DNA of 64,000 bases from contig CAWDGV010000005.1 of the NCBI GenBank assembly GCA_963801985.1, positions 60,731 to 124,730 of the forward strand. Direction: 5' to 3'. A program made the position numbers and the translations under genes. The notes under the pieces are model-generated. The model searched no databases. It saw only the letters and a program-made list of their open reading frames with translations, and had not been told where the DNA came from. Below are positions 61,458 through 64,000 of this stretch, piece by piece (position 1 is the stretch's first letter; every line of letters starts with the position of its first letter). Source of the DNA: JABDQZ01 sp963801985 (GTDB lineage Bacteria; Pseudomonadota; Gammaproteobacteria; Chromatiales; Chromatiaceae).

Positions 61458-62247
61458 GCGGATAGAATCCAGTTACTCGCAACTGGCGCAGATAAAATCA
61501 GGGAGAAAAGAATTGAAGAGAGGATTAGACTACAGCATCTCTTTACCTTGCGCATAATGATTGCCCTGTATTTAATCCCATTAAACAGCATGAAGTATAG
61601 TCGCAAATCGCAAAGTTCCTGCTAAGGTAAATATTGATGATGCGACAAGGCAAGGCTGAGTCTATTCAGTTTTTTTGCGTATTTGCCTTTTTAACTTCCT
61701 GGTTATATTTATTCCAAAAATGAGTAGAACCATAACCCGGATAATAAAAACAATTCTAAAACACACCCGCCATGTCTGACGGGTAAAGGAGGTTAAGAAT
61801 GAAGCATGAAAACAAGAGAAATTTGCTTCAATAATTATTCAGCAATCACTATGCCAATGATGAATACCCGAAAAAACAATAGGTTGTATTTGAGGTCGCG
61901 TTTAAATTGCACTTTTAGCGTGCAAAAAATTATTAGCAATAACCATTTTGATGCATGCTGAAATCTGAAAATGCTTCAATTAGATGAAAAATCCCATTAC
62001 TAAGGAAGTGTTTTTCTTAGCAACATTGATGGCTTCTGGTAAAGGCTGTACATCACAACTGACAAAATTCAATACATTCAAATGTCCCCTTTTATAGAAC
62101 AGCAAATGTCATTCATTCAGGTCATTGTTTTGCCTTGGTACAGTGGATACCAATGGATAACCAAGCTATTTAATAATTTCAAGTCATAATACTGAAAACA
62201 TATGTCAGCTATATGACGAACTACGATGCAACTAGGAACAAAGCAGA
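61458..62247. other. 790-base intergenic region
   Basis: No gene longer than 60 codons is supported. It contains a hairpin ACCCG/CGGGT (61765-61784), a strong ribosome site AAAGGAGG at 61785-61792 followed by an 11-codon frame at 61799-61834, and a palindrome TTGCAC-N7-GTGCAA (61907-61925) that looks like an NtrC site but has no sigma-54 promoter downstream. The rest is AT-rich with no recognised element. Confidence 0.45.
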
Positions 62248-62631
62248 TTAACGCGTTGAATTACTAAGCCATTGTGAAGCGATAATTTTGTTCTCGAACA
62301 AGGCAAAGTTTTTATATCTTTGAACAAAGGAAAATTCATTAAAAAGAACCGGACGTACATAGGTCTTTTTGTGGCCAGCATATATGGCAACCTTACTTTT
62401 ACTGAAATAGTTTTTTTTATCTAAAAATAATTCACAAAATTGAGGTTCTTTATTTTCTAATAAATCAGTATTAAGTTTACTGACATCTAGGAAAATATTT
62501 AAAGATGGGTTCTCCACTAGTTTTTCTACGAGTTCATCAATAATTTTGATTCTTTCATCCGAAGGGGTCGTATCATCGCAAACGACGGTAACTAGATTAG
62601 TTACTTCATCAATATCAAATGAAAAAGCCAT
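62248..62631 (-). CDS. SpoIIAA/STAS-like protein
   Basis: A 127-residue protein with an alternating alpha/beta pattern: MAFSFDIDEVTNLVTVVCDD, RIKIIDELVEKLVENPSL, NIFLDVSKLN, KVAIYAGHKKTYVRP, and a final FALFENKIIASQWL close to the ending of SpoIIAA-like (PF11964) proteins. It has no signal peptide. It is divergent from the PilZ gene and shares its FNR-box region. Family assignment is tentative. Confidence 0.62.
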   Translation of the reverse strand: MAFSFDIDEVTNLVTVVCDDTTPSDERIKIIDELVEKLVENPSLNIFLDVSKLNTDLLENKEPQFCELFLDKKNYFSKSKVAIYAGHKKTYVRPVLFNEFSFVQRYKNFALFENKIIASQWLSNSTR

Positions 62632-62701
62632 TACGATTAACTCACATTGCTAATTAACTTAAGGTTTAGACGGCATTTGTATTCTTAACAATAGTTACAA
62701 A

Positions 62702-62715
62702 TTGATAATTATCAA
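62702..62715 (+). promoter_or_regulatory. FNR/Anr-type box 1
   Basis: TTGAT-AATT-ATCAA, an exact match to the FNR/Anr consensus TTGAT-N4-ATCAA and part of a perfect 16-base palindrome. It lies 71 bases before the minus-strand gene. Confidence 0.6.
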
Positions 62716-62746
62716 TCATATGTTAATGGTTAAAAAGAAAGGAATA

Positions 62747-62760
62747 TTGATTTTGATCAA
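62747..62760 (+). promoter_or_regulatory. FNR/Anr-type box 2
   Basis: TTGAT-TTTG-ATCAA, an exact consensus match, 45 bases from box 1 in the same divergent region. Confidence 0.6.
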
Positions 62761-62819
62761 TAAAATGTTGATTCGGGGCAGCCTAAAAGACTATTGCTGC
62801 ATCAGGCTGAAGGTATAGT

Positions 62820-62833
62820 TTGACAATTATCAA
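62820..62833 (+). promoter_or_regulatory. FNR/Anr-type box 3
   Basis: TTGAC-AATT-ATCAA, one mismatch to the consensus, 80 bases before the PilZ start; suitably placed for activation of that gene. Confidence 0.55.
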
Positions 62834-62912
62834 TAAATCACTATGTTAGAAAGAAATAAAGAAAAACAAATAAAAACAATAAGTTAATTAGCATTTATTG
62901 ATATTAAGAAAT

Positions 62913-63383
62913 ATGAATGAGAGAAGACGACATTACCGTACTGAATGCAGAGTGCCTGCTTGTGTTGAACAGAAGGGGCTGATCGATGTAGATCAATATT
63001 GCCGTACCAGCAACATTGGCATGAAAGGTGTTTTTATGCCAAATGCTCCGCGTCAACCTTTAGGAAAGATATGCAAGTTGGTGATTCATGATAATGCGCA
63101 GGATCCATTGAAAATTGATGCAAGGGTGTCGCACATCTCCAAAGACGGTATTGGGTTCACATTCACCAATCCGCGTGTGGAGGACTGCTTTAGATTGAAG
63201 CATCTTGTCAAACCTCACTGGGATGGTAAGGATTTCCTGGAAGGCATGATGCTGATGCTAAGATATTCAAAACCTTCAACAGAATTGAAGGACTGTCTTT
63301 CATTGACGAGTTTTTTATCGCTTTATCCCGGCGTTTTTACCAGGTTTCCACATAGCAAGTCCGGCTGTAACCTGACTAATTGA
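62913..63383 (+). CDS. PilZ-domain protein
   Basis: About 156 residues. ATG at 62913 is preferred to TTG at 62898. The start RRRHYRTECRVPACVE holds the c-di-GMP-binding RxxxR motif (RRHYR), and CRTSNIGMKGVFM replaces the usual D/NxSxxG with TSNIGMKG, keeping N..G. IDARVSHISKDGIGFTF completes the barrel. The C-terminus is a helical extension. It probably senses c-di-GMP. The motif is slightly degenerate, so binding needs testing. Confidence 0.8.
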   Translation: MNERRRHYRTECRVPACVEQKGLIDVDQYCRTSNIGMKGVFMPNAPRQPLGKICKLVIHDNAQDPLKIDARVSHISKDGIGFTFTNPRVEDCFRLKHLVKPHWDGKDFLEGMMLMLRYSKPSTELKDCLSLTSFLSLYPGVFTRFPHSKSGCNLTN

Positions 63384-63642
63384 GCTTTAAACCCATTTGT
63401 AAGTTGAACTGAGCGTTCAGATAAACCTGAATGATCCGGCTGTTCATGTCTCGTGCCAAACTTGCAGTGACATCCAGGTATTAATCTTAACCAGTGATTG
63501 TGGCGTATTAAGCGGGTTAAGTGCACATGAAAAAATCTATTCAAGTAATAAGTAATATTGTGATCAAGTAATCGTATTATTGTCATATAGTAGTTACATC
63601 CGTTTGCTAACCTGGAATTAATTTTTTTTAATTCAGCGTCCA

Positions 63643-64000
63643 ATGCTCAAACAGTTCCTCACAATTTTTGGCATAAGTTTTCTTCTCTGGCTGTTGCTTG
63701 TGGGTAATATCAGCACTGCCGAGCTTATTGCGGGTTTACTGGTTGCAGGAGTTGCAGCCATTTTTGCACTGGAAAAATCAGCCGTTTTCGCTGGTCTGCT
63801 GATCAAGGTTCAGGCACCTTTTCACTTGCTGTCCTATTTACTGATCTTTTTGCTGGCATTGTTACGATCCAACCTGGATATGGCACGCCGGGTTTTATCT
63901 CCTTCGATCCCATTAAATCCTGGCCTGGTCAAGGTTAAAACAACGCTGGAATCTGACTTGGGCAAGCTGCTGCTGGCGAACAGTATTACCTTGACGCCGG
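63643..64000 (+). CDS. mnhE: MnhE/MrpE, Na+/H+ antiporter subunit E (partial)
   Basis: The first 119 residues, cut by the window end. Two hydrophobic helices at the start (FLTIFGISFLLWLLLVGN; LIAGLLVAGVAAIFAL), then SYLLIFLLALLRSNLDMARR and VLSPSIPLNPGLVKVKTTL, the MnhE pattern. The rest of an mrp/mnh operon should follow. This subunit works in the multi-part sodium/proton antiporter, consistent with saline or alkaline habitat. Confidence 0.9.
   Translation, partial: MLKQFLTIFGISFLLWLLLVGNISTAELIAGLLVAGVAAIFALEKSAVFAGLLIKVQAPFHLLSYLLIFLLALLRSNLDMARRVLSPSIPLNPGLVKVKTTLESDLGKLLLANSITLTP

Overview
The window looks like chromosome from a free-living, non-enteric gammaproteobacterium of moderate GC content. 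This rests on the mix of families (CbpA/CbpM, PqiABC, YehS, YaiL, DbpA, HrpB, HemG, YihY) together with a urea ABC transporter plus urease locus, a one-subunit-anchor succinate dehydrogenase and the start of an Mrp-type sodium/proton antiporter. The genus cannot be named from the sequence alone. No tRNA, rRNA, CRISPR array, integrase or transposase was seen.

Layout. 1-4533 is the 3' part of a cyclic beta-1,2-glucan synthase gene. 4798-6062 is the co-chaperone pair cbpA-cbpM. 6.2-8.8 kb holds small genes (a basic histone-like protein, a VF530-domain protein, small membrane or secreted proteins) and a truncated ceramidase-like remnant. 8806-10452 (minus) is a large L,D-transpeptidase. 10.77-22.0 kb is one nitrogen-scavenging locus: a predicted NtrC site and a sigma-54 promoter precede urtABCDE, a small secreted protein, then ureD-A-B-C-E-F-G. 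22-25.8 kb is accessory: an unknown secreted protein, a rhodanese, a second L,D-transpeptidase-like protein and a broken YdcH-like gene. 25.8-29.2 kb is pqiABC, an envelope lipid-transport set. 30.2-33.5 kb (minus) is sdhCAB. 33.7-37.2 kb couples a TonB-dependent receptor with a PepSY-type membrane protein, probably for metal or siderophore use. 37.4-45.6 kb holds RNA and nucleic-acid genes (yehS, dbpA, yaiL, hrpB, a NYN protein, and a nuclease with Cas4-like and exonuclease-like halves) plus hemG. 45.7-48.7 kb carries a cytochrome c lipoprotein, a Gly/Gln/Tyr repeat protein, a methyltransferase and yihY.

The most unusual region is 49.4-57.7 kb, a tightly packed eight-gene operon. It encodes a secreted Gly-rich protein, a lipoprotein, a TPR membrane protein, a PEGA-repeat protein fused to a sulfatase-modifying-factor-like domain without the catalytic cysteines, a 48-residue membrane protein, a MotA/TolQ/ExbB-type channel subunit, and two proteins that join a TolR-like transmembrane helix (with a conserved Asp) to a coiled coil and a von Willebrand A domain. 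I read this as a candidate proton-driven envelope machine in which VWA domains replace the usual peptidoglycan-binding TolR/MotB domain. Function is inferred and unproven.

The window ends with a HIT protein, a 1063-residue RND-type exporter fused to a cyclic-nucleotide-binding-like domain and a divergent GGDEF-like tail, a divergent pair (SpoIIAA-like and PilZ genes) whose shared upstream region carries three FNR/Anr-type boxes, and the start of mnhE.
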